From contig CAVTGB010000036.1 of the NCBI GenBank assembly GCA_963734125.1, forward strand, positions 1 through 64,000: a DNA stretch of 64,000 nucleotides, read 5' to 3'. The translations under genes and the position numbers were made by a program. Positions 9,901 to 18,762 of this stretch are shown here, piece by piece (positions within the stretch are counted from its first letter, which is position 1; the number at the start of each line of letters is the position of its first letter). Below the pieces are notes generated by a model, which was given only the letters and a program-made list of their open reading frames with translations, did not search any database and had not been told where the DNA came from. The stretch comes from DATARH01 sp963734125 (GTDB lineage: Bacteria > Pseudomonadota > Alphaproteobacteria > ATCC43930 > CGMCC-115725).

Positions 9901-10549
9901 TCGCGAAATCGTCGCGGCGAGCGGGACGGCGAGCGGCACGACCCTCAGCAAGGGCGGGACCGAGATCGTTCACGGGAAAGCGAGCGGCGGGACGATCAAC
10001 GGCGGGCTCCTCGACGTGACGCGCGGCGGCACCGCGAGCGGCACGGTCACCTTCGTCAGCGGCGGCACCTTGGAGCTCGATGCCGGGGCGGGCTTCACCG
10101 GCGCCATCAAAGGTTTCGGCAAGCCCGATCTGGCGGACCGGATCGATCTGCGGGGGATCGCCTTCGGGACCGGGACGACCAAAAGCTTCACCGAGGCGGC
10201 GAGCAACACCAGCGGCACGCTGACGGTCACCCGCGGCACGCATACCGTCCACCTGGTGCTGCTCGGACGCTACAAGACAACCAACTTCAACCTGGCCACC
10301 GACGGGCACGGCGGCACGCTGGTCACCGACCCGCCGGTCGCCGGCGGCGGGGCTTCACAGACCACGTTCGCCGATATCGCCCCGGCCGGCGCGCCCGCCG
10401 GCGCGGAAATTCCGACCGGCCTGCTGAGCTGCCTGCCCGGCGCCATCACGACAAACGAGCAGGCCCACGCCTGCCAGATGCTGCTCGCAACCGGCCCTCC
10501 CGGCGGGCCGGGCGGCGCCCACAATCCCCTGCCGGAGGTGCTGCGCTGA
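3979..10549 (+). CDS. Giant Gly-rich AIDA-repeat surface/secreted protein (one frameshift)
   Basis: About 2189 residues once a single extra G near 7660-7662 is removed; without it the frame drifts and stops at 7908, while the coding signal clearly continues in the next frame to 10549. I start at the TTG at 3979, 8 bases after a GAGGGGGG ribosome site, giving MATSTTIVSGTIYDIS; no Sec signal peptide is evident. Layout: beta-helix style GG.ASGT repeats; two long polyglycine blocks (about 4710-5360 and 6520-7160); many AIDA-type repeats (GGTASGTV..GGSE.VSAGG) from about 5700 and again 7660-10000; then a conserved C-terminal module (RIDLRGIAFG, GTLTVTRGTHT, TDGHGGTLVTDPP, TTFADIAPAG) ending ATGPPG..GAHNPLPEVLR. 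No autotransporter beta-barrel is visible. Such repeats fold as a parallel beta-helix on adhesins. The export route is unknown; a C-terminal signal shared with the paralogue at 51663 is inferred. Confidence 0.8.
4081..5690 (+). repeat. Internal duplication, copy A
   Basis: First copy of a segment of roughly 1.6 kb inside the giant gene. Matching landmarks are LDLQAGGAL at 4078, TIDITGQINL at about 4504 and the polyglycine block after 4710. Landmarks lie 1839 bases from copy B at the start and 1812 bases later; the 27-base difference is a small in-frame loss in copy B. Confidence 0.85.
5920..7505 (+). repeat. Internal duplication, copy B
   Basis: Second copy, in frame with the first, with the same order: LDLQAGGAL, TISGFGTGQTIDLTGLAFAS, TIDITGQINLTADLLAINLM, GFFVYAGNV, a polyglycine block, then QTITLAPPS and NTYTGATTVESGT. 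Long stretches are near-identical at the DNA level, indicating a fairly recent tandem duplication, while the polyglycine block has diverged more. Confidence 0.85.
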
Positions 10550-10988
10550 GGGCGGCTGGTCGGCCAGCCGCTAAATCGACGATCTGACCCGTTAATTCCA
10601 TGTCGTACCGGATTGCCGCTTTCGATGCGTCGCTGCCGCTGGCCCGGTGTCGGCGAAGGTCTCATGTAAGGGATGCGGCTGAGCGGATCGCTGGGAGAAC
10701 TGCCGCAAAGCATATCCCGGGAGCGGAGGCTGAAAATCGCGTCATGCGAATACCACTCATGGTTCCTGTCTTGCTGCTCAGCAAGGCGATGAAGCTGGCG
10801 GAACTATCACGGTCAAACGCTGGACGCGTTTATCACCGATGCCTTGAACGCAAGGGTCGCGAACCTGAATTCGGCTGCTTCGGAAGCTGTGGTCAGTGCC
10901 GAATGAACGGAGAGACCCGGCCGAACGCCCTCCATGCCATCCTGGAATTTCCCTTGCAGTGAGTACTGGGTGAGTTCTGAAAGAGCAG
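10550..10988. other. Intergenic region with no supported gene
   Basis: About 440 bases between the giant gene and the tRNA-Ala terminator. Forward frames here are Arg/Cys-rich and look non-coding. One short stretch (about 10795-10905) reads plausibly as GQTLDAFITDALNARVANLN and may be a gene scrap, but it has no start and I do not recognise it. Confidence 0.5.
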
Positions 10989-11020
10989 AAGGGCTTAGCC
11001 GGCTCCGGCTAAGCCCTTCA
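10989..11020. terminator. Bidirectional hairpin terminator next to tRNA-Ala
   Basis: Perfect 15-base arms (10989-11003 GAAGGGCTTAGCCGG and 11006-11020) form a long GC-rich stem. It is followed on the forward strand by ATTTTATT and on the reverse strand by CTGCTCTTTC. It lies directly downstream of the leftward-transcribed tRNA-Ala and so most likely ends that transcript. Confidence 0.7.
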
Positions 11021-11027
11021 TTTTATT

Positions 11028-11103
<76 letters not shown>

Positions 11104-11186
11104 CGACCGTCTGCCAGGCGGCTGGCAAATTAGGAATGACGGGCCGCCGCAGCAAGGGGAAATATCGGCCCGGGCCAAGGCGCCGA

Positions 11187-11561
11187 TCAGGGCTCTTCCT
11201 CCTCGACATTGTCGATGACCTCGGCCATGTCGTCTTCGTCCTCGCCGAGTTCGGAGGCGTCCTCGATCAGCTCCTCTTCCTCCTCCTCGGCCTCTTCGAG
11301 CGGGACGCCGGCTTCCTCCTCTTCGTCCTCGACCGCTTCGACCTCCGCGGTTTCGAGATCGGCGTCGATATCGTCGGCGACGACCGGCTCGATCGCCTTC
11401 TCTACCGGCGCCGCCGGCCGCGCCCGGCGCGCCCGCAGCAGCGCCTCGGGATCGAACGGCGTGCTGCATTTCGGGCAGACGATCGGGTCGCGCAGCAAAT
11501 CGTAATAGCGCGCGCCGCAGCTCGGGCAGATGCGCTTGGTGCCCCATTCGGGTTTGGCCAA
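11187..11561 (-). CDS. FYDLN-acid domain protein (TIGR02300)
   Basis: A 124-residue protein with an N-terminal zinc-ribbon-like segment. It begins MAKPEWGTKRICPSCGARYYD, a CPSC pair at residues 13-16 and a second pair CPKC at 29-32. A very acidic tail follows (runs of Glu/Asp from about residue 65). The family takes its name from the FYDLN block followed by an acidic region; here the block reads YYDLLRDPIVCP. It is restricted to Alphaproteobacteria and commonly sits beside aroA, as here: it is divergent from aroA, whose start is 180 bases away. Function is unknown; the ribbon suggests RNA-polymerase or nucleic-acid association (inference). Confidence 0.93.
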   Translation of the reverse strand: MAKPEWGTKRICPSCGARYYDLLRDPIVCPKCSTPFDPEALLRARRARPAAPVEKAIEPVVADDIDADLETAEVEAVEDEEEEAGVPLEEAEEEEEELIEDASELGEDEDDMAEVIDNVEEEEP

Positions 11562-11742
11562 TAGCCGCTCCTATCGCTTCGGGTGTCGGGTCGGTAATGT
11601 CGTCGACGATGGCGCGCGCCATTGCCACAGCCGGCGCGGCCTGTCAAAAACAAATGCCGGACGGCCGGATTCGGCAGCGCCATATGGGCCGGCGGTGCCG
11701 TATCGGCAAGAGTGGCCGGTCCCGATCTGCGAGCCAGGTTCG

Positions 11743-13129
11743 ATGCCCTCAGCTGTTATGTCAAACGACGATACGCTGCCCTCACCTCCGATGGGGGCCT
11801 CGCCGCTGACCGGCTCGCGCCCGGCGGCGCCGCTCGCCGGCGTCGTCAGGGTGCCGGGCGACAAATCGATTTCGCACCGCGCGCTGATGCTGGGAGCGCT
11901 CGCTGTCGGGCGCACCGAGATCACCGGGCTCCTAGAAGGCGAGGATGTGCTGAGAACGGCGGCGGCGCTGCGCGCGATGGGCGCGGCGATTGTTCGCGGT
12001 GAAGACGGTACATGGCTCGTCGACGGGGTCGGGGTCGGCGGCCTGGCCGAACCGGATGACGTGATCGATCTCGGCAATTCCGGGACCTCGGCGCGGCTTC
12101 TCCTCGGCATCCTGGCGAGCCATCCGTTCACCGCGTTTGTAACGGGCGATGCATCGCTGCGGCGCCGGCCGATGGGCCGCGTCATCACCCCGTTGTCGCG
12201 CTTCGGCGCGCTGTTTCACGGCCGCGAGGGCGGCCGCCTGCCGCTCGCGGTCACTGGCGCGACCAGCCCCGTTCCGATCGCCTACCGGCTGCCGGTGCCG
12301 TCGGCCCAGGTCAAATCGGCAGTGCTGTTGGCCGGGCTCAACACGCCGGGCGAGACGAGCGTCGTCGAGCCGCAGGCGACCCGCGACCACACCGAGCGCA
12401 TGCTCGGCCATTTCGGCGGGAAGGTCACGGTCGAGGCCGAGCCGGGGGGCGGCCGGCGGATCACCGTAACGGGCCAGCCCGAGCTTATCTGCGGCGCCGA
12501 TCACGGTGCCGGGCGACCCGTCCTCGGCGGCTTTTCCGCTGGTCGCGGCGCTGATCGTGCCGGGTTCGCAGGTGACGATCGCCAATGTCGGGCTCAACCC
12601 GTCACGCACCGGCCTCCTCTTATGCCTGGAGGAGATGGGCGCCGACATCACGCTCGAAAACCGGCGCGAGGCGGGGGGCGAGCCGGTCGCCGATCTCAAG
12701 GTGCGCGCCGGAGCGCTCAAGGGCGCCGACATCCCGCCCGAACGGGCGCCGTCGATGATAGACGAATACCCGATCCTCGCGGTCGCGGCCGCCTGCGCGC
12801 GCGGCCGCACCGTGATGCACGGGCTCGCCGAACTCCGGGTCAAGGAAAGCGACCGGCTCGCCGGCATCGCCGAAGGGCTGAGCCGTTGCGGCGTCCGGGT
12901 GAGGGTCGAGGGCGATGACCTGATCGTCGAGGGCGACGGCAATTCTCCGGCCGGCGGGGCGATGATCGAAACCCAGCTCGATCATCGCATGGCGATGGCG
13001 TTTCTCGTACTCGGTCTGGCCGCGAACCAGCCGGTGCGGATCGACGACGCGCGTCCGATTGCGACGAGCTTCCCCGATTTCGTGCCGCTGATGAGCCGGC
13101 TCGGCGTGGTGTTCCAAGAGGGAGTTTGA
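11743..13129 (+). CDS. aroA: 3-phosphoshikimate 1-carboxyvinyltransferase (one frameshift)
   Basis: EPSP synthase (EC 2.5.1.19): joins shikimate-3-phosphate and phosphoenolpyruvate in the shikimate pathway, supplying chorismate to the trp and Phe/Tyr genes elsewhere in this window. Seen: VPGDKSISHRALM near the N-terminus, LGNSGTSARLLLG, TGDASLRRRPMGRV, then after the break VPGDPSSAAFPLVAAL, SMIDEYPILAVAAA, LRVKESDRL and the C-terminal LDHRMAM and IATSFPDF. The pattern resembles class II (CP4-like) enzymes. The reading frame changes by one base between 12484 and 12499 (an apparent extra base); both halves are otherwise well conserved, so an assembly error is likely. Start: ATG 11743 or 11758; neither has a strong ribosome site. 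It heads the aroA-(DUF1326)-cmk-rpsA-ihfB run. Confidence 0.93.
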
Positions 13130-13149
13130 GCGCATCAAAGGAGGCGATG

Positions 13150-13770
13150 ATGCCGACGCAATGGCAGCTTACCGGCGATTATTTCGAAAGCTGTAACTGC
13201 AGTGTCGTGTGCCCCTGTCTTGCCTCGACGGGCGCGCCCCTGACGGTGCGGCCGACCGAGGGGGCGTGCGACGTCGCGCTTATTTTCCATATCGATCGGG
13301 GGAGCTTCGGCGGTCTCGCGCTGGATGGGCTGAACGTTGCGGTGGCCGCGCATGCGCCCGGCCCGATGGCCGACGGCAACTGGTCGGTCGCCGCTTATAT
13401 CGACGAACGCGCCGACGACCAGCAGACCGCAGCCCTGGGCGCCATCTTCACCGGCGCCGAAGGGGGCCCGATGGCGGCCTTCGCGCCCCTCATTGCGACC
13501 CAGTTGGGGGTAAAGAAAGTGTCGATCCGCTACGCCATCCAGGGCAAAACCCGGTCGGTGGAAATACCCGGCGTCATGCAGATGGCGGTCGAGCCGCTGC
13601 CGACGATGCACCCGAGCGGCGAGATTTGGGCTGGCCTCGGCCATCCGGTCGCGCCGGACCGCCTCGCCCTTGCGGTCGGCCGCCCTGGCAGCACGTTCAC
13701 CGACTACGGCATGCGGTGGGACAATTCCGGCAAGAACGGGCATTACGCGCCGATCAGCTGGTCGAACTAG
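13150..13770 (+). CDS. DUF1326 domain protein
   Basis: A 206-residue cytoplasmic protein of the DUF1326 family. The signature is the N-terminal cysteine cluster CNCSVVCPC at residues 15-23, after YFES, a possible metal or thiol site. An almost perfect ribosome site (AAAGGAGG, 13137-13144) precedes two adjacent ATGs; I choose 13150 because its spacing is better than that of 13147. Function is unknown; relatives often sit beside a DUF2182 membrane protein, which is absent here. The gene lies 20 bases after aroA and 9 bases before cmk, inside a run where these two are usually direct neighbours, so it was probably inserted there. Confidence 0.85.
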   Translation: MPTQWQLTGDYFESCNCSVVCPCLASTGAPLTVRPTEGACDVALIFHIDRGSFGGLALDGLNVAVAAHAPGPMADGNWSVAAYIDERADDQQTAALGAIFTGAEGGPMAAFAPLIATQLGVKKVSIRYAIQGKTRSVEIPGVMQMAVEPLPTMHPSGEIWAGLGHPVAPDRLALAVGRPGSTFTDYGMRWDNSGKNGHYAPISWSN

Positions 13771-13779
13771 TGCGGACCG

Positions 13780-14451
13780 ATGCGGCCATTTGTGGTGGCG
13801 ATCGACGGTCCTGCCGCGTCGGGCAAGGGGACGCTGGCGCGCCGCCTCGCTGAGCGGTTTCGCTTCGCCCATCTCGATAGCGGCAGGCTCTACCGCGCGA
13901 CTGCCTTGCTCGTCCTCAGGGCGGGTGCCGATCCGGGCGATCCCGTGGCCGCGGTTGGCGCGGCGCGCCGGGTCTCGCCGACGGTCCTCGGTGATCCGCT
14001 GCTGTCGAGCGAGGACGTCGCCCGCGCGTCGTCGATCCTCTCCGCGCTGCCGCAGGTGCGCGCCGAGCTGCTGGCTATGCAGCGCAATTTCGCCGCCCAC
14101 CCGCCGGTCCCGGCCGGCCAGGTGACCGCGAGGGGCGCCGTCATCGACGGCCGCGACATCGGCACGGTGGTTTGTCCGGATGCCGCGGTGAAGCTCTTTG
14201 TCACGGCCGGCCTGGAGGCGCGCGCCGAGCGCCGGCTGAGAGAGTTGCGGGAGCGCGGCGCGCCGGCTATATACGGGGATGTCCTAGAGGACATGAAGGA
14301 ACGCGACGCGCGCGACAGCTTGCGTCGGGTCGCCCCGCTTGCGGCAGCCCCCGACGCCGTCACCATCGATACGACCCTACTCGATGCCGATCAGGTGTTC
14401 GAGCGGGCCGCGGACATCATCACGCGCGCACTCACCGCCCGAGGCCCATAG
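13780..14451 (+). CDS. cmk: (d)CMP kinase
   Basis: Cytidylate kinase (EC 2.7.4.25), which phosphorylates CMP and dCMP with ATP in nucleotide recycling. 223 residues, normal for the family. The ATP-binding P-loop GPAASGKGT is at residues 10-18, the substrate-binding DSGRLYRA follows at 33-40, and DGRDIGT is at 123-129. The N-terminal MRPFVVAIDG strand is standard. It lies between aroA/DUF1326 and rpsA in the conserved alphaproteobacterial order. Confidence 0.97.
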   Translation: MRPFVVAIDGPAASGKGTLARRLAERFRFAHLDSGRLYRATALLVLRAGADPGDPVAAVGAARRVSPTVLGDPLLSSEDVARASSILSALPQVRAELLAMQRNFAAHPPVPAGQVTARGAVIDGRDIGTVVCPDAAVKLFVTAGLEARAERRLRELRERGAPAIYGDVLEDMKERDARDSLRRVAPLAAAPDAVTIDTTLLDADQVFERAADIITRALTARGP

Positions 14452-14597
14452 GGTTGGGTGGATGGGTCGTGGCGCTTTCCCTTCCTGTCTTTCCGCAGGG
14501 CCGGGTTGATGTGGCCGCACCCGATTTCCCCGCCGGCCACCCGCTCCGCGCTGATCCCGGCGGAGCGCTTGTCACAATCCGGGATCGAGGAGAAGGA

Positions 14598-16322
14598 ATG
14601 GCCGTCGCAACTGAAACCGCCGAAATCGGCCCGAAAGAGAGTTTCGCCGCGCTGCTCGATGAGTCGCTTGGCGTCGCCAACGGTCTGGAAGGTACCGTCA
14701 TCAAGGGACGGGTGATCTCGATCGAGAATGATGCCGCTCTTATCGATGTCGGCCTCAAATCGGAAGGGCGCGTAGCGCTCAAGGAATTCGCCGCCCCCGG
14801 CGCCGCGCCGGATATCCATGTCGGCGATATCGTCGAGGTTTTCCTCGAGCGGATGGAAGACAAGAACGGTGAAGCGTCGCTGTCGCGCGAGAAGGCGCGG
14901 CGCGAGGAAGCCTGGACCCTCCTGGAGAAAAACTTCCAGGGCAATGAGCGGGTGACTGGCACGATCTTCGGTAGGGTCAAGGGCGGGTTCACCGTCGATC
15001 TCAACGGCGCGGTTGCGTTCCTGCCGGGCAGCCAGGTCGATATCCGCCCGGTGCGCGACATCGCCCCGCTCCTTGGTTCGCCGCAGCCCTTCCAGATCCT
15101 CAAGATGGACCGCTCGCGCGGCAATATCGTGGTGTCGCGCCGCGCCGTCCTCGAGGAGAGCCGCGCCGAGCAGCGCTCCGAACTGGTCGCCAGTCTGAAG
15201 GAGGGCCAGATCCTCACCGGCGTCGTCAAGAACATCACCGATTACGGCGCCTTTGTCGATCTGGGGGGCGTCGATGGCCTCCTGCATGTCACCGATATCG
15301 CCTGGCGGCGCATCAACCACCCCTCCGAAGCGCTCAATATCGGCCAGTCAGTAAAGGTTCAGGTCATTCGCTTCAACCCGGAAACCCAGCGCATCTCATT
15401 GGGCATGAAGCAGCTCGAAGCCGACCCCTGGGAGGGCGTCGAACTCAAATACCCGGCCGGCGCCAAGTATACCGGCCGCGTCACCAACATCACCGACTAC
15501 GGCGCCTTTGTCGAACTGGAGCCGGGCGTCGAGGGCCTCGTTCACGTCTCCGAGATGAGCTGGACCAAAAAGAACGTCCACCCCGGCAAGATCGTCTCGA
15601 CCTCTCAGGAGGTCGAAGTGATGGTGCTCGACGTCGATCCGCAAAAGCGGCGCATCAGTCTCGGCTTGAAGCAGGTCATGCCGAACCCGTGGGACGCCTT
15701 CGTCGAGGAGCACCCGGTCGGCGGCACCGTCGAGGGCGAGGTGCGCAACATCACCGAGTTCGGCCTGTTTATTGGTCTCCCCGGCGATATCGACGGCATG
15801 GTGCATCTCTCCGATATCGACTGGACTCGCATGGGCGAAGACGCCATGCGCGACTACCACAAGGGGCAGGTCGTGCGCGTCAAAGTGCTCGATGTCGATG
15901 TCGAGAAGGAGCGCATCTCGCTCGGCATCAAGCAGCTCGAAGCCGATCCGTTCGAATCTGGCATGGCGAAGGTAAAAAAGGGCGATGTCGTTACCGGCAC
16001 GATCTCTGGGATCACCGAAACCGGGATCGAGGTCACGCTGCCCGATGGCGTCCCCGGCTTTATCAGAAAGTCCGAGCTCTCGCGCGAGCGCAGCGAGCAG
16101 CGCCCGGACCGCTTCGCTGTCGGCGAGCGGGTCGACGCCAAGGTCACCACGATCGACCGCGCCACCCGGCGGCTGTCGATGTCGATCAAGGCTCGCGAAG
16201 TCGACGAGGAGAAGCGGGCGATGGCCGAGTTCGGTTCATCGGATTCCGGCGCCAGCCTCGGCGATATTCTCGGCGCCGCGATCCGCCGGCGCCAAGGCGA
16301 GAGCGAGGAAAAGGAAGGCTAG
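14598..16322 (+). CDS. rpsA: 30S ribosomal protein S1
   Basis: 574 residues, slightly longer than E. coli S1 (557). It binds mRNA on the 30S subunit and helps initiate translation of structured or weak-SD messages. Six S1 OB-fold repeats can be followed: VIKGRVISIENDAALIDVG, VTGTIFGRVKGGFTVDLNG, then GVVKNITDYGAFVDLG, GRVTNITDYGAFVELE, GEVRNITEFGLFIGLP and GTISGITETGIEVTL, most closing with an RISLG.KQ strand. The ATG at 14598 is preceded by GAGGAGAAGGA, an excellent ribosome site, so in-frame codons further upstream are ignored. The leader of about 146 bases between cmk and rpsA could hold autoregulatory structure, but none was identified. Confidence 0.98.
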   Translation: MAVATETAEIGPKESFAALLDESLGVANGLEGTVIKGRVISIENDAALIDVGLKSEGRVALKEFAAPGAAPDIHVGDIVEVFLERMEDKNGEASLSREKARREEAWTLLEKNFQGNERVTGTIFGRVKGGFTVDLNGAVAFLPGSQVDIRPVRDIAPLLGSPQPFQILKMDRSRGNIVVSRRAVLEESRAEQRSELVASLKEGQILTGVVKNITDYGAFVDLGGVDGLLHVTDIAWRRINHPSEALNIGQSVKVQVIRFNPETQRISLGMKQLEADPWEGVELKYPAGAKYTGRVTNITDYGAFVELEPGVEGLVHVSEMSWTKKNVHPGKIVSTSQEVEVMVLDVDPQKRRISLGLKQVMPNPWDAFVEEHPVGGTVEGEVRNITEFGLFIGLPGDIDGMVHLSDIDWTRMGEDAMRDYHKGQVVRVKVLDVDVEKERISLGIKQLEADPFESGMAKVKKGDVVTGTISGITETGIEVTLPDGVPGFIRKSELSRERSEQRPDRFAVGERVDAKVTTIDRATRRLSMSIKAREVDEEKRAMAEFGSSDSGASLGDILGAAIRRRQGESEEKEG

Positions 16323-16451
16323 GGGAGTGGGTTCGCGGGGAGGCCGCGCGCCTTCCCCGCCGCTCCGGCGCCGTGTGCGCCTCTTGCTTGACGCTCGCGG
16401 GAGGGTTTGGCACGGTGGCTGCATTATCCACTTGAGAGCGGGTGGGGCTGC

Positions 16452-16745
16452 ATGACCAAGTCTGAGCTCATCCAGAATCTCGCAGAGGCGAACCCGCACC
16501 TCTACCAGCGCGATGTCGATGCGATTGTCACCGCGATCTTCAACGAGATTGGCGCTGCCCTGGCGCGCGGCGACCGGGTCGAGCTGCGCGGCTTCGGCGC
16601 CTTTTCGGTGAAGCGCCGGGATGCCCGGATCGGGCGCAACCCGCGCACCGGTGACAGCGTTCAGGTCGCCGAGAAGTACATTCCCTTCTTCAAGACTGGC
16701 AAGCAGCTGCGCGATCGCCTCAACCAGCCCGGTCGCGCCCACTGA
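16452..16745 (+). CDS. ihfB: Integration host factor subunit beta
   Basis: 97-residue DNA-bending protein of the HU/IHF family, partner of IhfA. Begins MTKSELIQNLAEANPHLY. It shows the beta-arm region GFGAFSVKRRDARIGRNPRTG at about 55-75 with the conserved RNPRTG and the proline at the arm tip, and ends with the short helix KQLRDRLN. Its position just downstream of rpsA is typical for ihfB (himD) in Proteobacteria, which separates it from HU. It shapes promoter, recombination and replication complexes. Confidence 0.96.
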   Translation: MTKSELIQNLAEANPHLYQRDVDAIVTAIFNEIGAALARGDRVELRGFGAFSVKRRDARIGRNPRTGDSVQVAEKYIPFFKTGKQLRDRLNQPGRAH

Positions 16746-16794
16746 GCGGGATAGACAGAACGCGCCGGCTTTGGCAGGGGCGGAGCGTCCAGCG

Positions 16795-17121
16795 ATGAGG
16801 CTTCTGTACTGGATTGTCGTCGCGCTGGTCGCGACGGTGCTCGCGCTTTTTGTCGCGTCCAATCGCGAGAGCGTAACGCTTGCCTTGTGGCCATTGCCGT
16901 TCGTTGTCGAATTGCCGCTTTATCTTGCCACCCTGGCGGCGTTGCTGATCGGCTTCGTCGCCGGCATCCTCGCCGCCTGGATCGCCGGTCGGAAGAGACG
17001 GCGCGAGGTTCGCCGGCGCGGCAGCCGCATCGCCGCGCTGGAACGCGAGTTGGCCGCGACGCAGGCGCGGCTTTCGGGCAGTGTTGAGGCGGCGCCGGCC
17101 CGGCTTGCGGCGCGCGGCTGA
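16795..17121 (+). CDS. LapA/DUF1049 family small membrane protein
   Basis: 108 residues with two transmembrane helices (about residues 2-19 and 38-66), the second with a glycine/alanine-rich face, then a basic stretch RKRRREVRRRG and a short coiled-coil-like tail (IAALERELAATQARL). The internal block ASNRESVTLALWPLPF is typical of LapA-domain (DUF1049) proteins, which in enterics are linked to LPS assembly; in Alphaproteobacteria the same small gene follows ihfB without a proven role. Topology is inferred from hydrophobicity. It sits 49 bases after ihfB and 14 bases before the next gene. Confidence 0.88.
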   Translation: MRLLYWIVVALVATVLALFVASNRESVTLALWPLPFVVELPLYLATLAALLIGFVAGILAAWIAGRKRRREVRRRGSRIAALERELAATQARLSGSVEAAPARLAARG

Positions 17122-17135
17122 GGCGCCGTTCGGCC

Positions 17136-18092
17136 GTGCAATTCATCGGTGGCGACGAAATCCACCGATTGCTCGATTTTCCTCGCCTTATCGAGGCGTT
17201 GCGCGTGATGTTTCGCGACGGCTGCGAGGTGCCGGAGCGACATCATCATAAAGTCGCGGCGTCAGTGGACGGCGCCCCCGGCGGTGCGCCCGGCACCCTG
17301 TTGGTGATGCCGGCCTGGCAGGAAGGGCGCGCGCTCGGGATCAAGATCGTCACGGTCTTTCCCGACAACCCGAGACGCTCGCTGCCGGCGGTCTACGGGA
17401 CCTATCTGCTGCTCGATGCCGCGACCGGCGAGCCCCGGGCGGTCCTCGACGGCACCGCGCTCACGCTGCGGCGCACCGCCGCTGCTTCGGCGCTCGCCGC
17501 CCAATACCTCGCCCGGCCGGACAGCGCGGTGCATCTGATGGTTGGCACCGGTGCTTTGGCACCCTATCTGGTTGCCGCCCAGGCCGCGGTCCGGCCGATC
17601 CGCGAGGTTCGGGTTTGGGGCCGCGATCCGACAAAGGCGGCATTGCTCGCCGCCCGGCTTGCCGAGGCAGGGACGGTGGCCGTGCCGTGCGCCGATCTCG
17701 CGGCGGCGGTGGCCGCGTCCGACATCATCACCTGCGCGACCCTGGCGTCCGAGCCACTGATATCCGGCGCCTGGCTGCATCCGGGCGTCCATCTCGACCT
17801 CGTCGGCGGCTTCACCCCGGACATGCGCGAGGCCGACGATGCGGCGATCGCCCTGGCGCGTGTCTATGTCGATACCGATGCGGCGTTGCACGAAGCCGGC
17901 GACATCGTCCAGCCCCTGCGTTCCGGGCACCTCGCGCGCGATCGGATCGTCGGCGATCTGGCCGGCCTTGCCCGCGGCACCTGTCCGGGCCGGCGCGAAC
18001 CGGGCGAAATCACGCTGTTCAAATCAGTCGGCACCGCGCTCGAAGACCTCGCCGCGGCGCAACTCGCCGTCCGCCGCATCGATACGCAATGA
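17136..18092 (+). CDS. Ornithine cyclodeaminase/mu-crystallin family protein
   Basis: 318 residues, NAD(P)-dependent fold of the OCD/mu-crystallin family, whose members include ornithine cyclodeaminase, alanine dehydrogenase and delta-1-pyrroline-2-carboxylate reductase; the substrate cannot be decided from sequence. Seen: the substrate-side loop with KIVTVFPDN, the central LDGTALTLRRTAA block, the dinucleotide-binding GTGALAPYLVAA, VRVWGRDP at the end of the second strand, and the C-terminal LFKSVGTALEDLAAA typical of the family. GTG start at 17136. It is cotranscribed in all likelihood with the small membrane protein upstream and with trpF downstream. Confidence 0.9.
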   Translation: MQFIGGDEIHRLLDFPRLIEALRVMFRDGCEVPERHHHKVAASVDGAPGGAPGTLLVMPAWQEGRALGIKIVTVFPDNPRRSLPAVYGTYLLLDAATGEPRAVLDGTALTLRRTAAASALAAQYLARPDSAVHLMVGTGALAPYLVAAQAAVRPIREVRVWGRDPTKAALLAARLAEAGTVAVPCADLAAAVAASDIITCATLASEPLISGAWLHPGVHLDLVGGFTPDMREADDAAIALARVYVDTDAALHEAGDIVQPLRSGHLARDRIVGDLAGLARGTCPGRREPGEITLFKSVGTALEDLAAAQLAVRRIDTQ

Positions 18093-18117
18093 CGGCCCTC
18101 ATCCCCATATCCAGGCA

Positions 18118-18762
18118 ATGAGTGTCGCATCTAAAATCTGCGGGTTGTCGAGCGAAGACGCGGTTGCCGCCGCGATCGAGGGCGGTGCGGCGTATCTTGG
18201 CTTTGTGTTCTACCCGCCGAGCCCCCGCGCGGTCGGCCCGGCCCGTGCCGCCGCGCTCTGCGCCCTGGTGCCCCCGGGGGTCCAGCGTGTCGGCCTCTTC
18301 GTCGATGCCGAGGACGCCGCGATCCGCGCCGTTCTCGACCAGGCGCCAATCGACATCCTGCAATTTCACGGGCATGAAAGCCCCGATCGGGTGGCCGATG
18401 TGAAGCTGCGATTCCATCGCCCGGTGATGAAGGCGATTCCCATCGCCGCGCCCGAGGATGTGCTCGCCGCCGCGCGCTATGAGGCCGACGCCGACCTCCT
18501 GCTGTTCGACGCGAAGCCGCCGTGCCGGGTCGACGCATTGCCCGGCGGCAACGGGCTCGCCTTCGATTGGCGTCTGATCGCCGGGCGCAAGTGGCGCCGG
18601 CCGTGGATGCTGTCGGGCGGCCTGACGGCGGCGCTCTTGCCCGAGGCGGTACGCGTTTCGGGAGCGGCCGCGGTCGATGTGTCCTCGGGGGTCGAGCGCC
18701 GACCCGGCGACAAGGACCCGGCAAAGATCCGCGAATTCCTCGCCGTCGCGGGCAGCCTCTGA
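18118..18762 (+). CDS. trpF: Phosphoribosylanthranilate isomerase
   Basis: 214-residue TIM-barrel enzyme (EC 5.3.1.24), third step of the tryptophan branch. Begins MSVASKICGL with the catalytic cysteine in KICGL at residues 6-10. It continues with YLGFVFYPPSPRAV, GLFVDAED, ILQFHGHESP, and the phosphate-binding end LSGGLTAALLPEAV and AAAVDVSSGVER with DKDPAKI; the general-acid Asp lies in the LLFDAKPP strand. It starts the trpF-trpB-trpA group. trpB follows after a 54-base gap that contains a CTTCGTG-type repeat (see findings). Confidence 0.96.
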   Translation: MSVASKICGLSSEDAVAAAIEGGAAYLGFVFYPPSPRAVGPARAAALCALVPPGVQRVGLFVDAEDAAIRAVLDQAPIDILQFHGHESPDRVADVKLRFHRPVMKAIPIAAPEDVLAAARYEADADLLLFDAKPPCRVDALPGGNGLAFDWRLIAGRKWRRPWMLSGGLTAALLPEAVRVSGAAAVDVSSGVERRPGDKDPAKIREFLAVAGSL

